Part shown: piece by piece, positions 1 to 9,600 of the stretch | Layout: the number at the start of each line of letters is the position of its first letter | Position numbering within the stretch: the stretch's first letter is position 1 | Origin: Megaustenia siamemsis | Lineage: Eukaryota > Mollusca > Gastropoda > Stylommatophora > Ariophantidae | NCBI GenBank assembly: GCA_032433765.1 | Contig: JAVIAB010000046.1 | Span: 66,493,681-66,557,680, forward strand | Reading direction: 5' to 3' | DNA: 64,000 nucleotides | Made by a program: the position numbers and the translations under genes | The notes under the pieces: generated by a model | Database searches by the model: none | Told to the model about the DNA's origin: nothing | The model's input: only the letters and a program-made list of their open reading frames with translations

Positions 1-404
1 CACTGTTACATCTGTGTCAAGTCTGTATCTATCTCACTGCTACATCTTTGTGGAGTCTCTCTATCTATCTCACTGCTACATCTTTGTGGAGTCTCTCTAT
101 CTATCTCACTGCTACATCTTTGTGGAATCTCTCTATCTATCTCACTGCTACATCTTTGTGGAGTCTCTCTATCTCACTGCTACATCTTTGTGGAGTCTCT
201 CTATCTATCTCACTGCTACATCTTTGTGGAGTCTCTCTATCTATCTCACTGCTACATCTTTGTGGAATCTCTCTATCTATCTCACTGTTACATCTTTGTC
301 AAGTCTCTATCTATCTCACTGTTACATCTTTGTCAAGTCTCTATCTATCTCACTGTTACATCTTTGTCAAGTCTCTATCTATCTCACTGTTACATCTTTG
401 TCAA
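1..404. repeat. 32-36-bp minisatellite, about 12 copies, open at the left edge
   Basis: Twelve head-to-tail copies of a pyrimidine-rich unit are visible, the first cut by the window edge. Each unit is a TCTCTCTATCTATCTCACTG stretch followed by a C/T-TACATCTTTGTG-type tail. Most units are 36 bp; the copy at 164-195 is 32 bp because it has one TATC fewer, and the last three are 34 bp. There are two subfamilies: copies 2-8 read CTGCTAC...GTGGAG/A, while copies 9-12 (from about 268) read CTGTTAC...GTCAAG. The switch at about 268 divides older and newer expansion domains. Three overlapping open frames across it are a by-product of 36 being divisible by three. The array stops abruptly at TCAA|ATTATGG near 404. 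Confidence 0.95.
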
Positions 405-1460
405 ATTATGGTTATGGAAGGCCCCGGTATCACTGCAAACGAATTGAAATCCAAAATTGCTCAACCACCCGTGCCAATGTAATCATCCGAATTAATAACT
501 CATCTCCTAAACAAAGAACAGTAACTGTAGTCCCCATCATAGTAGTCTCAGCACACGCAAAAAGATATAAGGCGAAACCGCACAGAAAGTGAACACAGCC
601 AACTGTTCCCTGTCATACGATATCATCGTTCATTGTACACAATTGAAATATCGAAACATGATCAAAACGGATGAAACACACGGCTCACGGTGTGCATAGA
701 GCACTCAACTCAGTAGCTCCTGCAACAAGCCGGACTTGGAATATGAGGAAGTTGCAACAAGGAACACTTTTCATACATAGCCTTCAATGGTTCCTAACGC
801 CTATCCACCATATTGACCGAGAGTTCACGTCCTCCTGAAAATGATGATCGTCAAATTTTTTTAATGTATAGCGCTAGATGATGTTAGTACATCGTTTTTG
901 ACCCCAGTTCCGAACATACAAAAGTCGTCGGATTATCCCCGTCGCACATCAAACAACCGACCTTAAGATCTTCCCACAATGTGAATTTGTGAAATTATAA
1001 ACCACATATTGAAATGATAAAATCACATGTCTACCCGGAGGCGAAGGCACACCTCACAGAACCAGAGCTGAAAGTTGTCAGTGACCCACAGCTGATGGCT
1101 TGCGCCAGGATCGGTCAACCAGAATCATCCAGACCCCGTTCCACCTCTCCATGGTGCCTCTTTTAACAGACTAACCTGTCTAGTCTGGCCAAGCGAGTAG
1201 GGATCGAAGAGGGAAGACAACCTGGTTCTCCAAGATGTCACCCTGAAGTCGGATGTGTTGGGCCTAAAAGATGAAATATCACAATTATACTACAAGCCAC
1301 AACACAACGCAGACACGCCCACCTAACGTCCTTTTAAGGGCGGATGATGAAGAGGTGTACTCTTTTAGTCATCGAAAGCAACAAGCAAGCTGCAAGCATG
1401 TCTACCCTAGATTTCACAGCAGCTGTTTCATAGATGCGTGCATGAAATATGTGTGTATCG
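405..1460. other. Low-copy DNA with no recognisable gene
   Basis: About 1.06 kb between the first two minisatellites. Reading both strands I found no long open frame, no domain I recognise, no tRNA-like or rRNA-like sequence and no obvious terminal repeats of a mobile element. Open frames that run in from the left repeat end at 482 and 592 with unremarkable tails. Base composition is mixed and the sequence has scattered CpGs, unlike the CpG-free satellite to the right. It could be ordinary intergenic or intronic DNA, or an old transposon too decayed to recognise by eye. Confidence 0.6.
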
Positions 1461-1560
1461 CATGTGTGCTCTATGTATGCCATGTGTGCTCTATGTATGT
1501 CATGTGTGCTCTATGTATGTCATGTGTGCTCTATGTATGTCATGTGTGCTCTATATATGC
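1461..1560. repeat. 20-bp minisatellite, 5 copies
   Basis: Five exact-length tandem copies of CATGTGTGCTCTATGTATGT at 1461, 1481, 1501, 1521 and 1541. The copies at 1461 and 1481 end in C and T respectively, and the last reads CTATATATGC. A decayed copy precedes the array (1441-1460) and a partial CATGTGCGAT follows (1561-1570). The period is not divisible by three, so all three plus-strand frames read the same cysteine-, methionine- and tyrosine-rich pattern in rotation. That explains the overlapping open frames here, and no gene is inferred. Confidence 0.95.
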
Positions 1561-1619
1561 CATGTGCGATTCTTGTTGGACCCTCAAATCATTCAAGTGC
1601 GACACAAGTACCTGCAAGC

Positions 1620-1851
1620 GAAAGCCTACCTGGGGTGGCATGTAACAAAATACATTGTCACTAGAATGGCAGTCAATGAAAGCCTACCTGGGGTGGCATG
1701 TTACAAAATACATTGTCACTAGAATGGCAGTCAATGAAAGCCTACCTGGGGTGGCATGTAACAAAATGCATTGTCACTAGAATGGCAGTCAATGAAAGCC
1801 TACCTGGGGTGGCATGTAACAAAATGCATTGTCACTAGAATGGCAGTCAAT
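1620..1851. repeat. 58-bp minisatellite, 4 copies
   Basis: Four tandem 58-bp copies at 1620, 1678, 1736 and 1794, each starting GAAAGCCTACCTGGGGTGGC and ending GGCAGTCAAT. A fifth copy breaks off after GAAAG at 1856. Copies differ at only a few bases: ATGTTACAAA in copy 2, and ATACATTG in copies 1-2 versus ATGCATTG in copies 3-4. The pairwise pattern (1-2 versus 3-4) fits a small number of recent slippage or unequal-exchange events. Flanking single-copy DNA (1571-1619 and 1852-2035) shows no gene that I recognise. Confidence 0.95.
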
Positions 1852-2035
1852 GAAAGATGACCACATTAAGTGTGGGAGATCGTGGTTGGTAGAGACAACA
1901 CTACAGGGCGTATGTAACAAGGAGGAGATACCTACTGGCAGGGATTGAATAGATGAGCATGCCAGGTGCAGGCTAACCAAGGTCATCATACACTTGGACT
2001 GGGCACAGGGCATGACTGGCCTCAAGATCCATTAG

Positions 2036-2600
2036 GTACCACAACCTCAAGACCCGATCATCTACACTGATGGCTTGGTCACAAAAGGTGTGCAGAGTGA
2101 CTGGAGTTTTGTTGTGTATTCTAATGAAAAGTTGATAGTGAAAGGTCCTGGAGCCTACAAGATGACTACCTTCAGCACACACACGGAGATTGAGGCTGAC
2201 AAAATCGGTCACTTGGCTGGTTAAGAGGCCAGCAACACACGTGGTCAACTTGACTAAATCACAAGGCATGCTTCACTGGATTGACAAGAACACACTCTGC
2301 AGGGAGTGGATGGACCTACTCGACATGTCCCATGCTAGCAGCCTAACTTGGATATGGGCACAGTTCAAGGCAGTGAGATAGTCAGCAGGTTGGCAGGGTC
2401 TGCCATTTGTGCAAGATCTTTTACAAATGGGCATCTATGACATTGGGAAGGCTTTAAAAGAAAACCTCTCACAGGACGATGACAACGAAGTTGCCGATAA
2501 TCCAAATGTCAAAAGAATGGAGGAACATGGCGCCACGAAGGGAAAAGGAAAAGCATCCTCAGTAGAAAAGAAAGCAACACAGTTAGTCATTGCAGGATAG
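2036..2600 (+). pseudogene. Decayed RNase H and C-terminal part of a non-LTR (Ingi/Vingi-like) retrotransposon ORF
   Basis: Seen: one plus-strand frame (2036-2224) reads DPIIYTDGLVTKGVQSDWSF near its start, which matches the YTDGS motif that opens RNase H domains, and later STHTEIEA, matching the second acidic motif. Homology then shifts frame near 2196 and continues (about 2190-2600) through THVVNLTKSQG, a tryptophan-rich TWIW motif, FVQDLLQMG and VKRMEEHG, with an in-frame stop at 2379-2381. Family knowledge: RNase H-bearing non-LTR elements of the Ingi/Vingi type end with this motif order. The third acidic position, usually LTDS, is LTKS here, so the domain would be catalytically dead even without the frameshift and stop. 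No reverse-transcriptase core, 5' end, poly(A) tail or target-site duplication was found. The clade assignment is from memory of motif order and is less certain than the RNase H call. Confidence 0.7.
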
Positions 2601-2880
2601 GAACAGTCGGTAGTCGAGATATGAGGCGACCATGAGGCACAGTTAATCATTGCAGGATAGGAACAGCAGGTAGTCGAGATATGAGGCGACCATGAGGCAC
2701 AGTTAGTCATTGCAGGATAGGAACAGTCGGTAGTCGAGATATGAGGCGACCATGAGGCACAGTTAGTCATTGCAGGATAGGAACAGTCGGTAGTCGAGAT
2801 ATGAGGCGACCATGAGGCACAGTTAGTCATTGCAGGATAGGAACAGCAGGTAGTCGAGATATGAGGCGACCATGAGGCAC
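2581..2880. repeat. 60-bp minisatellite, 5 copies, overlapping the end of the retrotransposon relic
   Basis: Five 60-bp copies start at 2581, 2641, 2701, 2761 and 2821, each opening AGTTAGTCATTGCAGGATAG and closing GACCATGAGGCAC. Copies 2 and 5 share GAACAGCAGG where copies 1, 3 and 4 have GAACAGTCGG; copy 2 alone has AGTTAATCAT. The first copy lies in the reading frame of the retrotransposon relic, whose frame closes at its TAG (2598-2600), so the repeat probably grew from sequence at the 3' end of that element's ORF. Because 60 is divisible by three, the minus strand stays open for 154 codons (2435-2899) with a 20-residue repeat. I regard that frame as incidental. Confidence 0.95.
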
Positions 2881-2985
2881 AGACTTGAAGACATGTCAAA
2901 ATGTTAGTCAGAAAGTGACACTGAAGTTCCCATGATACAACAACTTTGACATTTAGAAGCTAGGAGCATTTTGTTACATAAGTAG
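2881..2985. other. Junction between the 60-bp array and the main satellite
   Basis: About 100 bp of non-tandem sequence. Its right part (AAGCTAGGAGCATTTTGTTACATA, about 2957-2980) can be loosely aligned to the AGCTAGGCTGTCCCAGTTGTTTGCATA portion of a satellite monomer, so it may be a heavily decayed edge monomer. Clear monomer homology starts near 2986 (CCTTGACTCAAAGTGTCAGG), where the first copy still has an AAGTG variant not seen inside the array. Decayed edge copies are usual where a satellite meets single-copy DNA. Confidence 0.5.
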
Positions 2986-5900
2986 CCTTGACTCAAAGTG
3001 TCAGGTCCTAGAACCTGGAGTGAGCTAGGCTGTCCCAGTTGTTTGCATATATTGAGAGGATATGAGACTATTTACCTTGACACAATGGTCAGGTCCTAGA
3101 ACCTGGAGTGAGCTAGGCTGTCCCAGTTGTTTGCATATATTGAGAGGATATGAAACTATTTACCTTGACACAATGGTCAGGTCCTAGAACCTGGAGTGAG
3201 CTAGGCTGTCCCAGTTGTTTGCATATATTGAGAGGAAATGAGACTATTTACCTTGACACAATGGTCAGGTCCTAGAACCTGGAGTGAGCTAGGCTGTCCC
3301 AGTTGTTTGCATATATTGAGAGGAAATGAGACTATTTACCTTGACACAATGGTCAGGTCCTAGAACCTGGAGTGAGCTTGGCTGTCCCAGTTGTTTGCAT
3401 ATATTGAGAGGAAATGAGACTATTTACCTTGACACAATGGTCAGGTCCTAGAAATTGGAGTGAGCTTGGCTGTCCCAGTTGTTTGCATATATTGAGAGGA
3501 AATGAGACTATTTACCTTGACACAATGGTCAGGTCCTAGAACCTGGAGTGAGCTTGGCTGTCCCAGTTTATTGTTTGCATATATTGAGAGGAAATGAGAC
3601 TATTTACCTTGACTCAATGGTCAGGTCCTAGAACCTGGAGTGAGCTAGGCTGTCCCAGTTGTTTGCATATATTGAGAGGAAATTAGACTATTTACCTTGA
3701 CTCAATGGTCAGGTCCTAGAACCTGGAGTGAGCTAGGCTGTCCCAGTTGTTTGCATATATTGAGAGGAAATGAGACTATTTACCTTGACACAATGGTCAG
3801 GTCCTAGAACCTGGAGTGAGCTTGGCTGTCCCAGTTTATTGTTTGCATATATTGAGAGGAAATGAGACTATTTACCTTGACTCAATGGTCAGGTCCTAGA
3901 ACCTGGAGTGAGCTAGGCTGTCCCAGTTGTTTGCATATATTGAGAGGAAATGAGACTATTTACCTTGACTCGATGGTCAGGTCCTAGAACCTGGAGTGAG
4001 CTAGGCTGTCCCAGTTGTTTGCATATATTGAGAGGAAATGAGACTATTTACCTTGACACAATGGTCAGGTCCTAGAACCTGGAGTGAGCTTGGCTGTCCC
4101 AGTTTATTGTTTGCATATATTGAGAGGAAATGAGACTATTTACCTTGACACAATGGTCAGGTCCTAGAAATTGGAGTGAGCTTGGCTGTCCCAGTTGTTT
4201 GCATATATTGAGAGGATATGAAACTATTTACCTTGACACAATGGTCAGGTCCTAGAACCTGGAGTGAGCTAGGCTGTCCCAGTTTATTGTTTGCATATAT
4301 TGAGAGGAAATGAGACTATTTACCTTGACACAATGGTCAGGTCCTAGAACCTGGAGTGAGCTTGGCTGTCCCAGTTGTTTGCATATATTGAGAGGATATG
4401 AAACTATTTACCTTGACACAATGGTCAGGTCCTAGAACCTGGAGTGAGCTTGGCTGTCCCAGTTTATTGTTTGCATATATTGAGAGGAAATGAGACTATT
4501 TACCTTGACACAATGGTCAGGTCCTAGAACCTGGAGTGAGCTTGGCTGTCATAGTTTATTGTTTGCATATATTGAGAGGAAATGAGACTATTTACCTTGA
4601 CTCAATGGTCAGGTCCTAGAACCTGGAGTGAGCTTGGCTGTCCCAATTGTTTGCATATATTGAGAGGAAATGAGACTATTTACCTTGACTCAATGGTCAG
4701 GTCCTAGAACCTGGAGTGAGCTAGGCTGTCCCAGTTGTTTGCATATATTGAGAGGAAATGAGACTATTTACCTTGACTCAATGGTCAGGTCCTAGAACCT
4801 GGAGTGAGCTAGGCTGTCCCAGTTGTTTGCATATATTGAGAGGAAATGAGACTATTTACCTTGACACAATGGTCAGGTCCTAGAACCTGGAGTGAGCTTG
4901 GCTGTCCCAGTTTATTGTTTGCATATATTGAGAGGAAATGAGACTATTTACCTTGACACAATGGTCAGGTCCTAGAAACTGGAGTGAGCTTGGCTGTCCC
5001 AGTTTATTGTTTGCATATATTGAGAGGAAATGAGACTATTTACCTTGACTCAATGGTCAGGTCCTAGAACCTGGAGTGAGCTTGGCTGTCCCAATTGTTT
5101 GCATATATTGAGAGGAAATGAGACTATTTACCTTGACACAATGGTCAGGTCCTAGAACCTGGAGTGAGCTTGGCTGTCCCAATTGTTTGCATATATTGAG
5201 AGGAAATGAGACTATCTACCTTGACTCAATGGTCAGGTCCTAGAACCTGGAGTGAGCTTGGCTGTCCCAATTGTTTGCATATATTGAGAGGAAATGAGAC
5301 TATTTACCTTGACACAATGGTCAGGTCCTAGAACCTGGAGTGAGCTTGGCTGTCCCAATTGTTTGCATATATTGAGAGGAAATGAGACTATTTACCTTGA
5401 CTCAATGGTCAGGTCCTAGAACCTGGAGTGAGCTTGGCTGTCCCAGTTGTTTGCATATATTGAGAGGAAATGAGACTATTTACCTTGACACAATGGTCAG
5501 GTCCTAGAACCTGGAGTGAGCTTGGCTGTCCCAGTTGTTTGCATATATTGAGAGGAAATGAGACTATTTACCTTGACTCGATGGTCAGGTCCTAGAACCT
5601 GGAGTGAGCTTGGCTGTCCCAGTTGTTTGCATATATTGAGAGGAAATGAGACTATTTACCTTGACACAATGGTCAGGTCCTAGAACCTGGAGTGAGCTTG
5701 GCTGTCCCAGTTGTTTGCATATATTGAGAGGAAATGAGACTATTTACCTTGACACAATGGTCAGGTCCTAGAACCTGGAGTGAGCTTGGCTGTCCCAGTT
5801 GTTTGCATATATTGAGAGGAAATGAGACTATTTACCTTGACACAATGGTCAGGTCCTAGAACCTGGAGTGAGCTTGGCTGTCCCAGTTGTTTGCATATAT

Positions 5901-7018
5901 TGAGAGGAAATGAGACTATTTACCTTGACTCAATGGTCAGGTCCTAGAACCTGGAGTGAGCTTGGCTGTCCCAGTTGTTTGCATATATTGAGAGGAAATG
6001 AGACTATTTACCTTGACACAATGGTCAGGTCCTAGAACCTGGAGTGAGCTAGGCTGTCCCAGTTGTTTGCATATATTGAGAGGAAATGAGACTATTTACC
6101 TTGACTCAATGGTCAGGTCCTAGAACCTGGAGTGAGCTTGGTTGTCCCAGTTTATTGTTTGCATATATTGAGAGGAAATGAGACTATTTACCTTGACTCA
6201 ATGGTCAGGTCCTAGAACCTGGAGTGAGCTTGGTTGTCCCAGTTTATTGTTTGCATATATTGAGAGGAAATGAGACTATTTACCTTGACTCAATGGTCAG
6301 GTCCTAGAACCTGGAGTGAGCTTGGTTGTCCCAGTTTATTGTTTGCATATATTGAGAGGAAATGAGACTATTTACCTTGACACAATGGTCAGGTCCTAGA
6401 ACCTGGAGTGAGCTTGGCTGTCCCAGTTGTTTGCATATATTGAGAGGAAATGAGACTATTTACCTTGACACAATGGTCAGGTCCTAGAACCTGGAGTGAG
6501 CTTGGCTGTCCCAGTTGTTTGCATATATTGAGAGGAAATGAGACTATTTACCTTGACTCAATGGTCAGGTCCTAGAACCTGGAGTGAGCTTGGCTGTCCC
6601 AGTTTATTGTTTGCATATATTGAGAGGAAATGAGACTATTTACCTTGACTCAATGGTCAGGTCCTAGAACCTGGAGTGAGCTTGGCTGTCCCAGTTTATT
6701 GTTTGCATATATTGAGAGGAAATGAGACTATTTACCTTGACTCAATGGTCAGGTCCTAGAACCTGGAGTGAGCTTGGCTGTCCCAGTTGTTTGCATATAT
6801 TGAGAGGAAATTAGACTATTTACCTTGACACAATGGTCAGGTCCTAGAACCTGGAGTGAGCTTGGCTGTCCCAGTTTATTGTTTGCATATATTGAGAGGA
6901 AATGAGACTATTTACCTTGACTCAATGGTCAGGTCCTAGAAACTGGAGTGAGCTTGGCTGTCCCAGTTTATTGTTTGCATATATTGAGAGGAAATGAGAC
7001 TATTTACCTTGACACAAT
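2986..7018. repeat. Long-monomer domain L1 (88/92 bp)
   Basis: About 45 monomers, essentially all retaining the AGAACCTGGAGT segment. The first few (3055-3240, and again about 4216 and 4396) carry GAGAGGATATGA(G/A)AC instead of the GAGAGGAAATGAGAC found nearly everywhere else, so the outermost copies are the most divergent. Local markers that recur elsewhere are GAAATTGG at 3451 and 4167, GTCATAGTTTATTG at 4548 and three consecutive CTTGGTTGTCC monomers at 6137, 6229 and 6321. Within 5045-5660 the CTCAA and CACAA states alternate, making a 176-bp dimer. Confidence 0.9.
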
Positions 7019-9600
7019 GGTCAGGTCCTGAGCTTGGCTGTCCCAATTGTTTGCATATATTGAGAGGAAATGAGACTATTTACCTTGACACAATGGTCAG
7101 GTCCTGAGCTTGGCTGTCCCAGTTTATTGTTTGCATATATTGAGAGGAAATGAGACTATTTACCTTGACTCAATGGTCAGGTCCTAGAAACTGGAGTGAG
7201 CTTGGCTGTCCCAATTGTTTGCATATATTGAGAGGAAATGAGACTATTTACCTTGACTCAATGGTCAGGTCCTGAGCTAGGCTGTCCCAGTTTATTGTTT
7301 GCATATATTGAGAGGAAATGAGACTATTTACCTTGACACAATGGTCAGGTCCTAGAACCTGGAGTGAGCTAGGCTGTCCCAGTTGTTTGCATATATTGAG
7401 AGGAAATGAGACTATTTACCTTGACTCAATGGTCAGGTCCTGAGCTTGGCTGTCCCAATTTATTGTTTGCATATATTGAGAGGAAATGAGACTATTTACC
7501 TTGACACAATGGTCAGGTCCTGAGCTAGGCTGTCCCAGTTGTTTGCATATATTGAGAGGAAATGAGACTATTTACCTTGACACAATGGTCAGGTCCTGAG
7601 CTAGGCTGTCCCAGTTGTTTGCATATATTGAGAGGAAATGAGACTATTTACCTTGACACAATGGTCAGGTCCTGAGCTAGGCTGTCCCAGTTGTTTGCAT
7701 ATATTGAGAGGAAATGAGACTATTTACCTTGACACAATGGTCAGGTCCTGAGCTAGGCTGTCCCAGTTGTTTGCATATATTGAGAGGAAATGAGACTATT
7801 TACCTTGACTCAATGGTCAGGTCCTGAGCTTGGCTGTCCCAATTTATTGTTTGCATATATTGAGAGGAAATGAGACTATTTACCTTGACACAATGGTCAG
7901 GTCCTGAGCTAGGCTGTCCCAGTTGTTTGCATATATTGAGAGGAAATGAGACTATTTACCTTGACACAATGGTCAGGTCCTGAGCTAGGCTGTCCCAATT
8001 GTTTGCATATATTGAGAGGAAATGAGACTATTTACCTTGACACAATGGTCAGGTCCTGAGCTTGGCTGTCCCAATTGTTTGCATATATTGAGAGGAAATG
8101 AGACTATTTACCTTGACTCAATGGTCAGGTCCTGAGCTTGGCTGTCCCAATTGTTTGCATATATTGAGAGGAAATGAGACTATTTACCTTGACTCAATGG
8201 TCAGGTCCTGAGCTTGGCTGTCCCAGTTTATTGTTTGCATATATTGAGAGGAAATGAGACTATTTACCTTGACTCAATGGTCAGGTCCTGAGCTTGGCTG
8301 TCCCAATTGTTTGCATATATTGAGAGGAAATGAGACTATTTACCTTGACTCAATGGTCAGGTCCTGAGCTTGGCTGTCCCAATTGTTTGCATATATTGAG
8401 AGGAAATGAGACTATTTACCTTGACTCAATGGTCAGGTCCTGAGCTTGGCTGTCCCAATTGTTTGCATATATTGAGAGGAAATGAGACTATTTACCTTGA
8501 CTCAATGGTCAGGTCCTGAGCTTGGCTGTCCCAATTGTTTGCATATATTGAGAGGAAATGAGACTATTTACCTTGACTCAATGGTCAGGTCCTGAGCTTG
8601 GCTGTCCCAGTTTATTGTTTGCATATATTGAGAGGAAATGAGACTATTTACCTTGACGCAATGGTCAGGTCCTGAGCTTGGCTGTCCCAATTGTTTGCAT
8701 ATATTGAGAGGAAATGAGACTATTTACCTTGACTCAATGGTCAGGTCCTGAGCTTGGCTGTCCCAATTGTTTGCATATATTGAGAGGAAATGAGACTATT
8801 TACCTTGACTCAATGGTCAGGTCCTGAGCTTGGCTGTCCCAGTTGTTTGCATATATTGAGAGGAAATGAGACTATTTACCTTGACTCAATGGTCAGGTCC
8901 TGAGCTAGGCTGTCCCAGTTGTTTGCATATATTGAGAGGAAATGAGACTATTTACCTTGACTCAATGGTCAGGTCCTGAGCTTGGCTGTCCCAATTGTTT
9001 GCATATATTGAGAGGAAATGAGACTATTTACCTTGACTCAATGGTCAGGTCCTGAGCTAGGCTGTCCCAGTTGTTTGCATATATTGAGAGGAAATGAGAC
9101 TATTTACCTTGACTCAATGGTCAGGTCCTGAGCTAGGCTGTCCCAGTTGTTTGCATATATTGAGAGGAAATGAGACTATTTACCTTGACTCAATGGTCAG
9201 GTCCTGAGCTTGGCTGTCCCAGTTGTTTGCATATATTGAGAGGAAATGAGACTATTTACCTTGACTCAATGGTCAGGTCCTGAGCTTGGCTGTCCCAATT
9301 GTTTGCATATATTGAGAGGAAATGAGACTATTTACCTTGACTCAATGGTCAGGTCCTGAGCTTGGCTGTCCCAATTGTTTGCATATATTGAGAGGAAATG
9401 AGACTATTTACCTTGACACAATGGTCAGGTCCTGAGCTTGGCTGTCCCAGTTGTTTGCATATATTGAGAGGAAATGAGACTATTTACCTTGACTCAATGG
9501 TCAGGTCCTGAGCTTGGCTGTCCCAGTTGTTTGCATATATTGAGAGGAAATGAGACTATTTACCTTGACTCAATGGTCAGGTCCTAGAACCTGGAGTGAG
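6137..9600. repeat. Higher-order block copy A, period 3,464 bp
   Basis: Starts at the first of three CTTGGTTGTCC monomers (6137, 6229, 6321) and runs to the next such triplet at 9601. The following block repeats the monomer order: the GAAACTGG marker is 802 bp into this copy (6939) and 801 bp into the next (10402). The single missing base is the AGCTGGCTG monomer at about 10054. Copy A contains both a long part and the S1 short part, so the repeating entity is a composite of long and short monomers. Ends are set by a marker; the true crossover point could be shifted by any amount within the period. Confidence 0.88.
7019..9572. repeat. Short-monomer domain S1 (76/80 bp)
   Basis: Most monomers here read GGTCCTGAGCT, lacking the 12-bp AGAACCTGGAGT segment. 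Exceptions are two full-length copies near 7186 and 7352. The change from long to short monomers is abrupt, at about 7028, and the reverse change at about 9580 is equally abrupt. Two monomers carry the uncommon CCAATTTATTG state (about 7457 and 7850), which helps to match this domain to later copies. Confidence 0.9.

Noticed and set aside
14..592. Open frame of 192 codons with a 12-residue repeat (also overlapping frames at 48-482 and 190-447)
   Set aside because: It is the translation of the 36-bp minisatellite in phase; three overlapping frames are equally open, and the non-repeat tail resembles nothing I recognise.
1021..1270. Possible fragment of another transposon in the GC-richer stretch
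   Set aside because: Translations on both strands gave no motif I could name, and no terminal repeats or target duplications were found.
1271..1722. Cysteine- and methionine-rich overlapping open frames
   Set aside because: All three plus-strand frames show the same pattern because the 20-bp repeat rotates frame. No domain, and flanking codons are unremarkable.
1789..2269. Two minus-strand open frames opposite the retrotransposon relic
   Set aside because: They overlap the 58-bp repeat and the antisense of the RNase H-like stretch; the plus strand has the recognisable motifs.
2435..2899. Minus-strand open frame of 154 codons with a 20-residue repeat
   Set aside because: The 60-bp period keeps any stop-free frame open; the rest of the frame is antisense to the relic. 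No protein family recognised.
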